Positions 35,993-45,094 of a DNA stretch of 64,000 bases are shown here, in pieces. The position numbers and the translations under genes were made by a program. A model generated the notes under the pieces. It worked only from the letters and a program-made list of their open reading frames with translations. It made no database searches and was not told the DNA's origin. This DNA comes from an uncultured Psychroserpens sp. (lineage in GTDB: Bacteria; Bacteroidota; Bacteroidia; Flavobacteriales; Flavobacteriaceae): contig CANKZZ010000006.1 of assembly GCA_947488655.1 (NCBI GenBank), positions 62,001 through 126,000 on the forward strand, given 5' to 3'. Positions within the stretch are counted from its first letter, which is position 1; the number at the start of each line of letters is the position of its first letter.

Positions 35993-37231
35993 TTGAATTA
36001 CGAGTTTTTTATAGCTAAACGCATTATTGGTAGTAAAGCGTATAAAAGTAGTGTATCGGCACCAATAATAAAAATTGGTATTGCTGCAATTGCTATCGGT
36101 ATAGTCGTTATGCTTATTGCGATTGCTACAGGTTTAGGACTTCAAAAAAAAGTGCGAGAAAAAGTCGTTGCCTTCAATGGTCATATCACAATTAACAATT
36201 ATGACACTAATGAATCTAACGAATCTATTGTACCAATAACAACAGATCAAAAGTTTTATCCACAATTTAACTCTGTAGAGGGTATAAAGCATATCCAAGG
36301 TGTCGCAACTAAGTTTGGTATTATTCGTACCGAAACAGATTTTGAAGGCATCGTTGTAAAAGGTGTAGGTAGCGATTATGATTGGTCATATCTCAAAAAT
36401 TTTATTGTAGACGGTAATTTGCCAGTTTACGAAGGTAAACTTAGTAATGAAGTTGTAATCTCTAGCTACTTGGCCAATAGATTACAATTTAAAGTAGGAG
36501 ATAAGTTTCAAACAGTATTTAGTAAAGGTAGTGTAGAGGAGTTACCGTTTCAACGAACATTTAAAGTAGTTGGTATTTTTAACTCAGGCTTTCAAGAAAT
36601 AGATAAAAATTTCATGATAGGAGATATAAGTCATATTCAGCGCATGAATAAGTGGGAAAAGACAGATGTTGGCAACTTTGAGATTTACCTAAATGACTTT
36701 TCTCAACTCTTAGAAAAAGAACAACAAATTAGAGCTAAAACACCGTCTTTTTTAGATACACAAACCATAGAAGAAAAATTTTCAACAACCTTTGAGTGGA
36801 TTAAAATTTTTGATAATAACACCTATGGTATAATTGCTATAATGATCATCGTAGCAGGCATAAATATGATTACAGCTTTGCTAGTTCTCATTCTAGAACG
36901 TACCCAAATGATAGGTATTTTAAAAGCATTAGGCAGTAGCAACTGGAGTATTAGAAAAGTATTCTTGTACAATGCAACCTATTTAATTGGATTAGGCTTA
37001 CTCTGGGGAAATGTAATAGGCTTAGGATTATTATTTGCTCAGCAACAATTTGGATTATTAAAATTTCCAAATCCTGAGCAATATTATGTATCCATCATAC
37101 CTGTATACATAGGTTTAGATTATATCATAATGCTAAATATAGGCACATTTGTAGCCTGTTTTTTAATGCTGTTAATTCCGTCCATTATAATCACAAAAAT
37201 TTCTCCGGTCAAAGCAATACGTTTTGATTAA
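35993..37231 (+). CDS. ABC transporter permease, LolC/LolE (FtsX-like) type
   Basis: 412 residues. One N-terminal membrane helix (IGIAAIAIGIVVMLIAIATG, residues about 26-45) is followed by a periplasmic MacB/Lol-type domain, then three C-terminal helices (IIAIMIIVAGINMITALLVL; LIGLGLLWGNVIGLGLLFA; IIMLNIGTFVACFLMLLIP). LKALGSSNWSIRKVFLYNA is the coupling segment to the ATPase. The family moves lipoproteins from the inner membrane to LolA. The start is TTG; the N-terminus NYEFFIAKRIIG is the normal beginning of this family and no in-frame ATG precedes helix 1. The partner ATPase is not adjacent. Confidence 0.87.
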   Translation: MNYEFFIAKRIIGSKAYKSSVSAPIIKIGIAAIAIGIVVMLIAIATGLGLQKKVREKVVAFNGHITINNYDTNESNESIVPITTDQKFYPQFNSVEGIKHIQGVATKFGIIRTETDFEGIVVKGVGSDYDWSYLKNFIVDGNLPVYEGKLSNEVVISSYLANRLQFKVGDKFQTVFSKGSVEELPFQRTFKVVGIFNSGFQEIDKNFMIGDISHIQRMNKWEKTDVGNFEIYLNDFSQLLEKEQQIRAKTPSFLDTQTIEEKFSTTFEWIKIFDNNTYGIIAIMIIVAGINMITALLVLILERTQMIGILKALGSSNWSIRKVFLYNATYLIGLGLLWGNVIGLGLLFAQQQFGLLKFPNPEQYYVSIIPVYIGLDYIIMLNIGTFVACFLMLLIPSIIITKISPVKAIRFD

Positions 37232-37245
37232 TTTCAAGACGCTAA

Positions 37246-37370
37246 GTTGGGCGTTACCCTTTATCACTTTACTGTGATAAAGCGTCAGGCTGTACGTTAA
37301 ATCTTTTTTTCGGCTTCATTTCGCAAGCTCAATCATCTTCAAAAAAGGATACCACTTCCATCCTTAACGC
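37246..37370. repeat. Degenerate GGGCGTTACCC-type intergenic repeat
   Basis: The stretch starts with GTTGGGCGTTACCC, has a perfect hairpin TTTATCAC-TTTACT-GTGATAAA (37260-37281), continues with GCGTCAGGCTGTACGTT and CATTTCGCAAGCTC, and ends with CTTCCATCCTTAACGC. The order of these words is that of a longer interspersed element I know from flavobacterial intergenic DNA. It carries no reading frame of note and lies between two rightward genes. Confidence 0.55.
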
Positions 37371-37410
37371 GAAAACCAATTAATTTTCGTGTTAAACACC
37401 AATAATTCTC

Positions 37411-37418
37411 TATTTTTG
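37411..37418 (+). promoter_or_regulatory. -7 promoter box of the cysteine/cystathionine synthase gene
   Basis: TATTTTTG, followed by CA, lies 18 bases before the ATG at 37437. Because it falls inside the longer open frame that starts at 37389, it supports the inner ATG as the true start. Confidence 0.65.
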
Positions 37419-37436
37419 CATAGTAAAATTTTGACT

Positions 37437-38417
37437 ATGCAATACGCAAAAAACATTCTAGAAACTATAGGTAACACACCTTTAGTAAAACTTAATAAAT
37501 TAACAAAAGATTTACCTTGCTTGGTACTCTCAAAATACGAAACCTTTAACCCAGGAAACTCAACAAAAGACCGTATGGCTCTTAAAATGATTGAGGATGC
37601 AGAGGCTGACGGTCGCTTAAAACCAGGAGGAACCATTATTGAAGGTACCTCAGGTAATACTGGTATGGGATTAGCTTTAGCAGCTATCGTAAAAGGTTAT
37701 AAATGTATATTTGTAATTAGCGATAAGCAGTCTAAAGAAAAAATGGATATTCTGCGAGCAGTTGGAGCAGAGGTTGTTGTTTGCCCAACAGATGTAGAGC
37801 CTACAGATCCTCGTAGTTACTATTCGGTATCAAAACGATTGGGAGCAGAGACACCAAATTCTTGGTACGTAAATCAATACGATAACCCTAGTAACGCTAA
37901 AGCGCATTACGAAAGTACAGGTCCAGAAATTTGGAAACAAACCGATGGTAAAATTACACATTTTGTTGTTGGAGTAGGTACAGGAGGTACAATCTCTGGT
38001 GTGGGTAAATATTTAAAAGAACAAAATCCAGACGTGAAAATTTGGGGAATAGATACTTACGGTAGTGTATTTAAAAAATACCATGAGACAGGTGAGTTTG
38101 ACGAAAATGAAATCTATCCTTACGTTACAGAAGGTATTGGAGAAGATATCTTACCAGAAAATGTAGACTTTTCTCTTATAGATGGTTTCACAAAAGTAAC
38201 CGATAAAGACGCTGCAGTGTACACGCAATTGCTTGCCAAAGAAGAAGGTATGTTTCTAGGAAACAGTGCTGGTGCTGCAATAAAAGGTGTATTACAATTA
38301 AAAGAACATTTCACAAAAGACGATGTTGTTGTTGTTCTATTTCATGACCACGGAAGTCGATACGTAGGTAAAATGTTTAATAACGAATGGATGCGAGAGA
38401 TGGGATATATCGAGTAA
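37437..38417 (+). CDS. PLP-dependent cysteine synthase/cystathionine beta-synthase family enzyme
   Basis: 326 residues, fold-type II PLP enzyme. NILETIGNTPLVKLNKL opens the protein. FNPGNSTKDRMAL carries the PLP lysine (Lys44), EGTSGNTGMGLA is the substrate-binding loop, VGVGTGGTISGVGKYLKE the phosphate-binding loop, and GNSAGAAIKG the region around the pyridine-nitrogen Ser. It makes cysteine from O-acetylserine and sulfide, or cystathionine from serine and homocysteine; the length without CBS domains allows either. It is transcribed alone, with a promoter box just upstream and a terminator just downstream. Confidence 0.9.
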   Translation: MQYAKNILETIGNTPLVKLNKLTKDLPCLVLSKYETFNPGNSTKDRMALKMIEDAEADGRLKPGGTIIEGTSGNTGMGLALAAIVKGYKCIFVISDKQSKEKMDILRAVGAEVVVCPTDVEPTDPRSYYSVSKRLGAETPNSWYVNQYDNPSNAKAHYESTGPEIWKQTDGKITHFVVGVGTGGTISGVGKYLKEQNPDVKIWGIDTYGSVFKKYHETGEFDENEIYPYVTEGIGEDILPENVDFSLIDGFTKVTDKDAAVYTQLLAKEEGMFLGNSAGAAIKGVLQLKEHFTKDDVVVVLFHDHGSRYVGKMFNNEWMREMGYIE

Positions 38418-38440
38418 TCTTATTCTAAAAAAAATTTAAT

Positions 38441-38472
38441 AAAGAGCAATTCACAAGATTGCTCTTTTTTTT
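38441..38472 (+). terminator. Intrinsic terminator after the cysteine/cystathionine synthase gene
   Basis: AAAGAGCAAT (38441-38450) pairs with ATTGCTCTTT (38458-38467) over a 7-base loop and is followed by a T-run to 38472. Confidence 0.9.
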
Positions 38473-38502
38473 ATTCCAACATCTCATGATATAAGATAAT
38501 TA

Positions 38503-39021
38503 TTAAGTCATGCGATCGGCAATTAGTTTTAATAAAAAAGTTTCTCGCTCAATAGACATACCTTTTTTATGACTTGTAGTCATTGTATGTATATTATGAT
38601 TTATGGCGTCGTGTATATTAATCCAAACAGCTTTCATACCATTATTAATTTCATAAAGTTCTAATTGTGAGTCTCCAAGTTCTCTGTCTACATCACAAGT
38701 GTAGCAATACGATATCATGTGTTGTATATCAAATTCTGGTTTATACCATGGCCTATACTCTTCATAAATACCAAAAGGTTTAATGTTCTTAATAGATTTA
38801 GCTCCAGTTTCCTCAATGAGCTCACGCATCATTCCTTCAATTTTATCTTCTCCTAAATCTAATCCTCCACCTGGCAAACTATAATCCTCATATCTATCTG
38901 TATACATTAATAAAATACTTTGACCACTAATTGCAATACTTCTTGTAGCTAACCTGGTAACTATAGATTTATTCTCTAAAGTGCTTATTTCAGGATGAAA
39001 ATGAATTTTTAATTTTTGCAT
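38503..39021 (-). CDS. NUDIX hydrolase
   Basis: 172 residues. The NUDIX box is complete: GGGLDLGEDKIEGMMREL followed by IEETGAK (about residues 50-74), with the R-E-L-x-E-E-x-G core that binds magnesium. The substrate, a nucleoside diphosphate derivative, cannot be identified. A TAACTTTG box on the minus strand at 39056-39063 gives a leader of about 30 bases. Confidence 0.88.
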   Translation of the reverse strand: MQKLKIHFHPEISTLENKSIVTRLATRSIAISGQSILLMYTDRYEDYSLPGGGLDLGEDKIEGMMRELIEETGAKSIKNIKPFGIYEEYRPWYKPEFDIQHMISYCYTCDVDRELGDSQLELYEINNGMKAVWINIHDAINHNIHTMTTSHKKGMSIERETFLLKLIADRMT

Positions 39022-39055
39022 TAAAAAGGTTTAAAATACGATTTGAAAGAAAAGA

Positions 39056-39063
39056 CAAAGTTA
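39056..39063 (-). promoter_or_regulatory. -7 promoter box for the NUDIX gene
   Basis: The minus strand reads TAACTTTG, a full match to TAnnTTTG, 34 bases before the start codon. The -33 element is not clear. Confidence 0.45.
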
Positions 39064-39132
39064 CTCTGTTTTTCTCATATTTTAATTACATAAATTAGGT
39101 GTATGTAACCTTTAGTTGTTGTATTCAATTAG

Positions 39133-39140
39133 TAAATTTG
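39133..39140 (+). promoter_or_regulatory. Possible -7 box for the large secreted fusion protein
   Basis: TAAATTTG matches the consensus, 60 bases before the GTG start at 39201. A TTG lies upstream but at a spacing (14 bases) shorter than usual. Confidence 0.35.
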
Positions 39141-39200
39141 TAACCATAGTTTAACTATACTATTTAGCTATGATTCATTATATTTATAAAAAAAAATTAA

Positions 39201-42200
39201 GTGATTAAAAGATTACCAACCTTCAATTTATATGGTGTTATTCTTCTATTAATTTTAGTAGTGGTTCCACCTTCATATGCTCAAATATTTGAGCAGGCAC
39301 AAAATATCTCTGGGTTAGGAGGCTTAGAAAAAAATAATGGAGTTGCAGTTGCAGATTACGACAATGATAATGATTTAGATATATTCGTTGTGGCTTGGGC
39401 GCAAGATGTAGCTGGCGATGAGACCACACAAAGCAAATTGTATAGAAACAATAATGATGGTTCTTTTACAGATGTTACTGCTCAAGTTGGTTTAACAAAT
39501 TTGCATCCTGTTATTGAAGAAATAGATGATTTTTTTGGGCTTAAAGGCTTCAAACATGGCGTGTCTTGGGGAGATTATAATAATGATGGATTTCCAGATT
39601 TGGTTTTTACTCACTCTAATAAACTTCAACTATTTATTAACCAAGACGGAATTTTCACAGAAGTCACAGAAGGCGCTGGATTAACACAAATTAGTGATTG
39701 CAGACATACTGGAGCAACATGGTTTGATTATAATAACGATGGTTTTTTAGATTTATACGTTAGCGATTGGGACTTTTGCGAAACTAATTCACTTTATCTT
39801 AATAACACCAACGGAACATTCTCTAACGTTACTGTAGAAACTAACATGCAAGACACAGGTGTTAATGCTAGTTATATGGCAGTTCCTTTTGATTTTAATA
39901 ATGATGGTTGGATGGATTTATATGTGTCTAATGATTTAACTAAGCCTAATAGTTTATTTATAAATCAAAACGGAAATTCCTTTACCGAAGAAGCTGCAAG
40001 TTATGGGCTAGATAACATGATTGATGATATGGCTATTGCCATTAACGATTTTAACTTAGATGGTGCTTTTGATTTTTTAATTACAGGAAGAGAAGACAAC
40101 GATCTTTTTGTAAATAATGGAAATAATAATTTTTTAGATCAAACTTCAGCCTTCAATATCTCTGGTACAGGTTGGGCCTGGGGAGCAAAATTTGCAGACT
40201 TTGATCTCGATAGTGATGAAGATTTAATTATAGTTAATGGTTTTGAATTTCAGGATATTAGTGCGCAAAATAATGTGTATTACAAAAATCTGTTTGCAGA
40301 GAATTCATCTGGTTTTGAAGATATTTCCGAAGCATTAAACCTTAACGCGCTTACACAAAGTGTAGAAGCGATAGATTGGGATTATGATAACGATGGCGAT
40401 TTAGATATTTATGTTACCAACTCAGACCAACAATCTATACTCTACGAAAATAAACTTCTAAACTTTGATGAAGACAATACGTTGCAATGGTTTAAAGTTA
40501 ACTTACAAGGTACAATTTCTAATAGAGATGCCATTGGTTCAACGCTAACGTTAAGAACTAATGAGCGTACGTATGTTAGACATTATACAGGAGTTGGGTT
40601 TCTATCTCAAAGTCTCCAAGCTGTCCACTTTGGATTATCAGAAAATATTCAAATTCAGGAATTAGAAATTAAATGGCCTTCAGGATTAATAGAGATTCAT
40701 CAAAATTTAGATGAGAACACAACTATTTTAGCAGTTGAAGGGGAAGGGTTCTCGGTATTAAATATAGAAGCTAGTCAAAAAATTTATGGCTGTACAGATC
40801 CTTTTTCATGTAATTATAACCCTAATGCAACCTTAGAAGATGGTACGTGTACTTATTTAGAACCTAATTCAATAATTGGAGCAACCAGTTCGGGATTTTT
40901 GGCTATTGAAGAATACACTTATCCAATAGCAAATGGTTCTACAGCAAACTGGACAGTATCTGGAGGAGAAATTTTAGAAGGTCAAAATACAAACACAGTT
41001 TCTATAAAATGGGGATTAAATGAGACTGGTATTATAAGCGTTAGAGAAAATAATGGTGATTGTTTTAGTCAACCGCAAGAATTAAATGTGGCTCTAAGTG
41101 CTGCAGATATTCCAGATGATGTATCTATTGCGAGACTCTGGAATGAGGTCTTACTCGAAGCTATTAGAAATGATTTTGCTAGGCCAACAATACATGCCAG
41201 AAACTTGTTTCATACAAGTGTTGCCATGTACGATATTTGGGCAATTTATGATGATGAAGCAAAACCTTTTCTAATAGGAAATACGGTGAACAACTTCTCA
41301 ACCGAATTACTAGATTTTATGCCTTTAGAAAGTATAGAGGCATCTAGAAAAAAAGCTATTAGTTATGCTATGTATCGTTTGTTAACTTATCGTTTTCAAA
41401 ATTCTCCAAATGCCGAAGAATCTCAGCGTTTATTTGATTTAGTAATGGAGCAATTAGGGTATGAAACCACATTTGCTGTTACTACATTGTATCAATTTGG
41501 CAATGCAGCGGCATTAGGGAATTTTGTAGCCCAAAGTATTATTACTTATGGTAACAGTGATGGTTCTAGAGAACTGGATGCATTTACTAATGAATATTAT
41601 GCACCAGTTAATTCATCATTAGGACCAGCTATTCCTACCGTAGATTTAATGTTTGATCCTAATAGATGGCAACCGTTAAGTTTAGATACCTTTATAGATC
41701 AAAGTGGTAATTTAATTTCTGGTTCTACGATAGAGTTTTTAAGTCCAGAATGGGGAAATGTATATCCGTTTGCAATGTCTGCAAATGATCAGGTCACTTA
41801 TTCTAGAGAAGGAAATTCATTTAAGGTTTTTAACGACCCAAGTGATCCACCTTATCTAAATTTAGCTGTTGAGGATGCCTCTAGTGCAGCTTATAAATTA
41901 GGATTTTCTATGGTTTCAATTTGGGGTTCTCATTTAGATCCTAGCGATAATGTGCTTTGGGATATTTCTCCAGGTGCAATTGGCAATACAAATATTTCAC
42001 AGTTTCCTACCAATTATAGCGATTATCCAAATTTTTACAATGTTATTGAGGGAGGAGATATAGGTCAAGGTCATGATGTAAATCCAATTACAGGTCAGCC
42101 TTATGAGTCACAAGTTGTACCAAGAGGAGATTACACCAGAGTGTTAGCAGAGTTTTGGGCAGATGGTCCAGACTCAGAAACACCACCAGGTCATTGGTTT

Positions 42201-43235
42201 ACCATATTAAACTATGTAAATGAACACGAGCAACTAGAGAAAAGATTTGAAGGTGAAGGAGCAGTACTCGATGATTTAGAATGGGATGTGAAATCGTATT
42301 TTATTTTAGGTGGAGCAATGCATGATGCTGCAATTTCTGCATGGAGTATAAAAGGCTGGTATGATTATGTAAGGCCAATTTCAGCAATAAGAAATATGGC
42401 ATTATTGGGTCAAAGTACAGATGAATCATTAAATAATTATCATATTGGAGGCATACCATTAGTAGATGGTTTTGTTGAGGTTGTAGAGGAAAATGATCCT
42501 TTGGTTGGAGAAGAAGGTGTAAATTTTGGTAAAATTAAATTATATACTTGGAGAGGACCAGATTATATAGATGATGAATCTACAGATATTGCAGGTGTTG
42601 GATGGATACTTGCCGAAAATTGGTGGCCATATCAAAGACCTACGTTTGTGACACCTCCATTTGCAGGTTATGTATCTGGACATTCTACTTATTCTCGTGC
42701 AGCCTCAGAAGTCTTAACAAAAATTACAGGAAGTGAATATTTTCCTGGCGGATTAGGAGAATTTACAGCAAAACAAAATGAGTTTTTAGTTTTTGAACAA
42801 GGACCATCGGTTGATGTGAAATTACAATGGGCAACATATAGAGATGCATCAGACCAAACGAGTTTATCAAGAATTTGGGGAGGCATTCATCCGCCTGCCG
42901 ATGATATTCCAGGTAGATTAATTGGCGAAAAAGTGGGTAATCAAGCTTTTGATTTTGCAGTTCCTTATTTCTTCGGAAATGTAACACTTACAGACAATGC
43001 AGAGCAAATAATATATCCAAATCCTGTTATAAATAATGAAGTGTTTATTACACAAACCCAACAAGGTGATAACATAACTGTTTTTGATATTAGAGGCAGA
43101 CAAGTAAATATTCTTAGTACAGACTTTAATGAGTTTGGAAGCGTTACAAAACTTGTTTTTCCTAAAGGCACTGCTACAGGTATGTATTTTCTAAATATAA
43201 ATGAGTCGTCTCAACTGTTAATTATTAAGGATTAA
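39201..43235 (+). CDS. Secreted fusion: FG-GAP/UnbV domain, vanadium-haloperoxidase-like domain and T9SS sorting domain
   Basis: 1344 residues with a GTG start and a signal peptide (LILVVVPPSYAQ). Residues about 30-430 are FG-GAP/VCBS-type repeats with Ca-binding D-x-D-x-D-G loops (DYDNDNDLDI, DYNNDGFPDL, DFNNDGWMDL). An ASPIC/UnbV domain follows at about 440-510, then a short Cys motif (GCTDPFSCNYNPNA). Residues about 630-1265 form a PAP2/vanadium-haloperoxidase-like domain with every active-site element: K-x6-RP (Lys1051), SGH (1159-1161) and R-x5-H (Arg1224, His1230). The last 75 residues (IIYPNPV...GMYFLNI) are a type A sorting domain for type IX secretion. Halogenation or phosphate-ester chemistry outside the cell is likely. 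Confidence 0.85.
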   Translation: MIKRLPTFNLYGVILLLILVVVPPSYAQIFEQAQNISGLGGLEKNNGVAVADYDNDNDLDIFVVAWAQDVAGDETTQSKLYRNNNDGSFTDVTAQVGLTNLHPVIEEIDDFFGLKGFKHGVSWGDYNNDGFPDLVFTHSNKLQLFINQDGIFTEVTEGAGLTQISDCRHTGATWFDYNNDGFLDLYVSDWDFCETNSLYLNNTNGTFSNVTVETNMQDTGVNASYMAVPFDFNNDGWMDLYVSNDLTKPNSLFINQNGNSFTEEAASYGLDNMIDDMAIAINDFNLDGAFDFLITGREDNDLFVNNGNNNFLDQTSAFNISGTGWAWGAKFADFDLDSDEDLIIVNGFEFQDISAQNNVYYKNLFAENSSGFEDISEALNLNALTQSVEAIDWDYDNDGDLDIYVTNSDQQSILYENKLLNFDEDNTLQWFKVNLQGTISNRDAIGSTLTLRTNERTYVRHYTGVGFLSQSLQAVHFGLSENIQIQELEIKWPSGLIEIHQNLDENTTILAVEGEGFSVLNIEASQKIYGCTDPFSCNYNPNATLEDGTCTYLEPNSIIGATSSGFLAIEEYTYPIANGSTANWTVSGGEILEGQNTNTVSIKWGLNETGIISVRENNGDCFSQPQELNVALSAADIPDDVSIARLWNEVLLEAIRNDFARPTIHARNLFHTSVAMYDIWAIYDDEAKPFLIGNTVNNFSTELLDFMPLESIEASRKKAISYAMYRLLTYRFQNSPNAEESQRLFDLVMEQLGYETTFAVTTLYQFGNAAALGNFVAQSIITYGNSDGSRELDAFTNEYYAPVNSSLGPAIPTVDLMFDPNRWQPLSLDTFIDQSGNLISGSTIEFLSPEWGNVYPFAMSANDQVTYSREGNSFKVFNDPSDPPYLNLAVEDASSAAYKLGFSMVSIWGSHLDPSDNVLWDISPGAIGNTNISQFPTNYSDYPNFYNVIEGGDIGQGHDVNPITGQPYESQVVPRGDYTRVLAEFWADGPDSETPPGHWFTILNYVNEHEQLEKRFEGEGAVLDDLEWDVKSYFILGGAMHDAAISAWSIKGWYDYVRPISAIRNMALLGQSTDESLNNYHIGGIPLVDGFVEVVEENDPLVGEEGVNFGKIKLYTWRGPDYIDDESTDIAGVGWILAENWWPYQRPTFVTPPFAGYVSGHSTYSRAASEVLTKITGSEYFPGGLGEFTAKQNEFLVFEQGPSVDVKLQWATYRDASDQTSLSRIWGGIHPPADDIPGRLIGEKVGNQAFDFAVPYFFGNVTLTDNAEQIIYPNPVINNEVFITQTQQGDNITVFDIRGRQVNILSTDFNEFGSVTKLVFPKGTATGMYFLNINESSQLLIIKD

Positions 43236-43237
43236 AT

Positions 43238-43858
43238 ATGATAATGCAAGACGATTTGAGACCTTTTATGCCTGAGCAAGCAATTGCTCATATTGCCACA
43301 TTACTCAACCATGATAAGTTAAGTGTAAAGGTTAAAAAGGAGCGCAAAACAAGACATGGAGATTATAAACGATTGCCAAACGGTCATCATCAAATCACTG
43401 TAAATTCTAACTTAAACGCATATAGATTTTTAATAACGCTTATTCATGAAATAGCACATTTTGAAGCTTATAAAAACTACGGAAGAGTAATAAAACCTCA
43501 TGGCATAGAGTGGAAGCGCACGTTTCAGCATTTAATGTTGCCTTTTATAAATCCAGAAATTTTTCCTTTAGAATTATTACCGTTGCTTGCAAAACATTTT
43601 AAAAACCCTAAAGCAAGTAGCGATACAGATGTAAATTTGGCATATGCTTTAAAACAATATGATGAACCTAACGATAAAACTTATATTTTTGAAGTCCCAA
43701 AAGGAACAAATTTTAAACTATACAACGGTAGAGTATTTAAAAAAGGAGAAAAACGAGTAAAGCGTTATGAGTGTTTAGAGATAAAAACAGGTAAACTGTA
43801 TTTATTTAATCCAAATGCAGAGGTAGAAATTATTGCTGCTAACGCAGAGGTATCTTAA
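43238..43858 (+). CDS. SprT-like zinc metalloprotease-fold protein
   Basis: 206 residues. LIHEIAHFEAYKNYG (His70, Glu71, His74) and KPHGIEWKRTFQHLM form the H-E-x-x-H metal site and the following helix of SprT-like proteins. The C-terminal part (YIFEVPKGTNFKLYNGRVFK, then KRVKRYECLEIKTGKLY) is the beta-rich extension of bacterial members. The cellular role is poorly known; SprT-like domains in eukaryotes cut DNA-protein crosslinks. It starts 3 bases after the large secreted protein and is probably co-transcribed, although it has no signal peptide itself. Confidence 0.85.
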   Translation: MIMQDDLRPFMPEQAIAHIATLLNHDKLSVKVKKERKTRHGDYKRLPNGHHQITVNSNLNAYRFLITLIHEIAHFEAYKNYGRVIKPHGIEWKRTFQHLMLPFINPEIFPLELLPLLAKHFKNPKASSDTDVNLAYALKQYDEPNDKTYIFEVPKGTNFKLYNGRVFKKGEKRVKRYECLEIKTGKLYLFNPNAEVEIIAANAEVS

Positions 43859-44011
43859 TTAGTGACGGGTTTTTAGCTATTGGTTTTGTAGTAACAACGA
43901 TTTAAAATTTGTTTTTTAATATTAGTTTTTAATTATTTGAGTAGATTTATAAAAAGACAGTATTAGCAATATAAAATAAGGAGATTTTTGCGTTTGCAAG
44001 AATAGATATAT

Positions 44012-45091
44012 ATGAATAAAAATTATTACGCCATATTAATGGCAGGTGGAGTAGGATCTAGATTTTGGCCTGTAAGTACACAGGATTTTCCAAAACAATT
44101 TCATGATATGCTGGGTACAGGAGATACATTGATACAAAAGACCTTTAATAGACTTGCAAATTTAATCCCAAAAGAGAACATTTTTATTTTAACTAATGAG
44201 CGTTATAATGATTTGGTGTTTGAACAATTGCCAGAGGTTACTAAAAGACAAGTAGTATTAGAGCCTGCAATGAGAAATACTGCACCTTGTATATTGTATG
44301 CAGCATTAAAAATTCAAAAGGAAAACAAAGATGCTGTAATGATTGTTGCACCTAGTGATCATTGGATAGAAGATGAAAAAGCATTTAGCGATAATGTACA
44401 GCAAGCTTTTAATTTTTGTTCAAATAATGATGCTTTAATGACGTTAGGTATACAGCCAACATTTCCTAATACGGGTTATGGTTATATTGAGTTTGATAAA
44501 TCTTCCGAAGAAAATATTAAGCCAGTTAATCAATTTAGAGAAAAACCAGATTATGAAACTGCAAAGTCATTTATTGCACAAGGCAATTTTTTATGGAATG
44601 CGGGAATTTTTATGTGGAGCGCAAGTAGCGTTTTAAAAGCTTTTAAAACAAATCAGCCTAAATTATATGAGCTGTTTAAGTCTGGCTATGAGATTTATAA
44701 TACAGATTTTGAGGATGATTTTATTAGAGATAATTATGCAAAGGCAGAAAACATATCTGTAGATTACGCGCTTATGGAGCAATCTAATAATGTTTTTGTG
44801 ATTCCTGCAACTTTTGATTGGAATGATTTAGGTACATGGGGAAGTTTGTACGATAAATTAGATAAAGATATAGATGGTAATGCGGTTGTTAATGCACAAA
44901 CTTTAACCGAAGACGCATCTGGTAATATGATACGAACTAAAAACAATAAAGTTGTTGTTGTTGATGGTTTGCAAGATTATATTATTGTAGATAAAGATGA
45001 GGTTTTACTTATCTTTCCGAAGACAAAAGAACAGGATATTAAAAAAGTGCTCCAAAACGTAAAAGGCAAGTTTGGAGAACATTACGGTTAG
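44012..45091 (+). CDS. manC: Mannose-1-phosphate guanylyltransferase
   Basis: 359 residues. LMAGGVGSRFWPVSTQDFPK is the nucleotide-binding start of GDP-mannose pyrophosphorylases; VAPSDHWI, NTGYGYIEF, FREKPDY and NFLWNAGIFMW are further family motifs. It makes GDP-mannose from mannose-1-phosphate and GTP, feeding surface glycans and GDP-sugar routes. It is the short form: the phosphomannose-isomerase domain found in bifunctional ManC is absent. It is followed 3 bases later by a DUF389 gene and is not part of the large polysaccharide locus 22 kb away. Confidence 0.92.
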   Translation: MNKNYYAILMAGGVGSRFWPVSTQDFPKQFHDMLGTGDTLIQKTFNRLANLIPKENIFILTNERYNDLVFEQLPEVTKRQVVLEPAMRNTAPCILYAALKIQKENKDAVMIVAPSDHWIEDEKAFSDNVQQAFNFCSNNDALMTLGIQPTFPNTGYGYIEFDKSSEENIKPVNQFREKPDYETAKSFIAQGNFLWNAGIFMWSASSVLKAFKTNQPKLYELFKSGYEIYNTDFEDDFIRDNYAKAENISVDYALMEQSNNVFVIPATFDWNDLGTWGSLYDKLDKDIDGNAVVNAQTLTEDASGNMIRTKNNKVVVVDGLQDYIIVDKDEVLLIFPKTKEQDIKKVLQNVKGKFGEHYG

Positions 45092-45094
45092 AAT

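Noticed and set aside
37389-37436. Longer start for the cysteine/cystathionine synthase
   Set aside because: The promoter box TATTTTTG lies inside this extension, and the family N-terminus begins at the inner ATG.
42689-43171. Several open frames antisense to the end of the fusion protein
   Set aside because: They overlap each other in different frames and lie opposite a sorting domain that is clearly coding.
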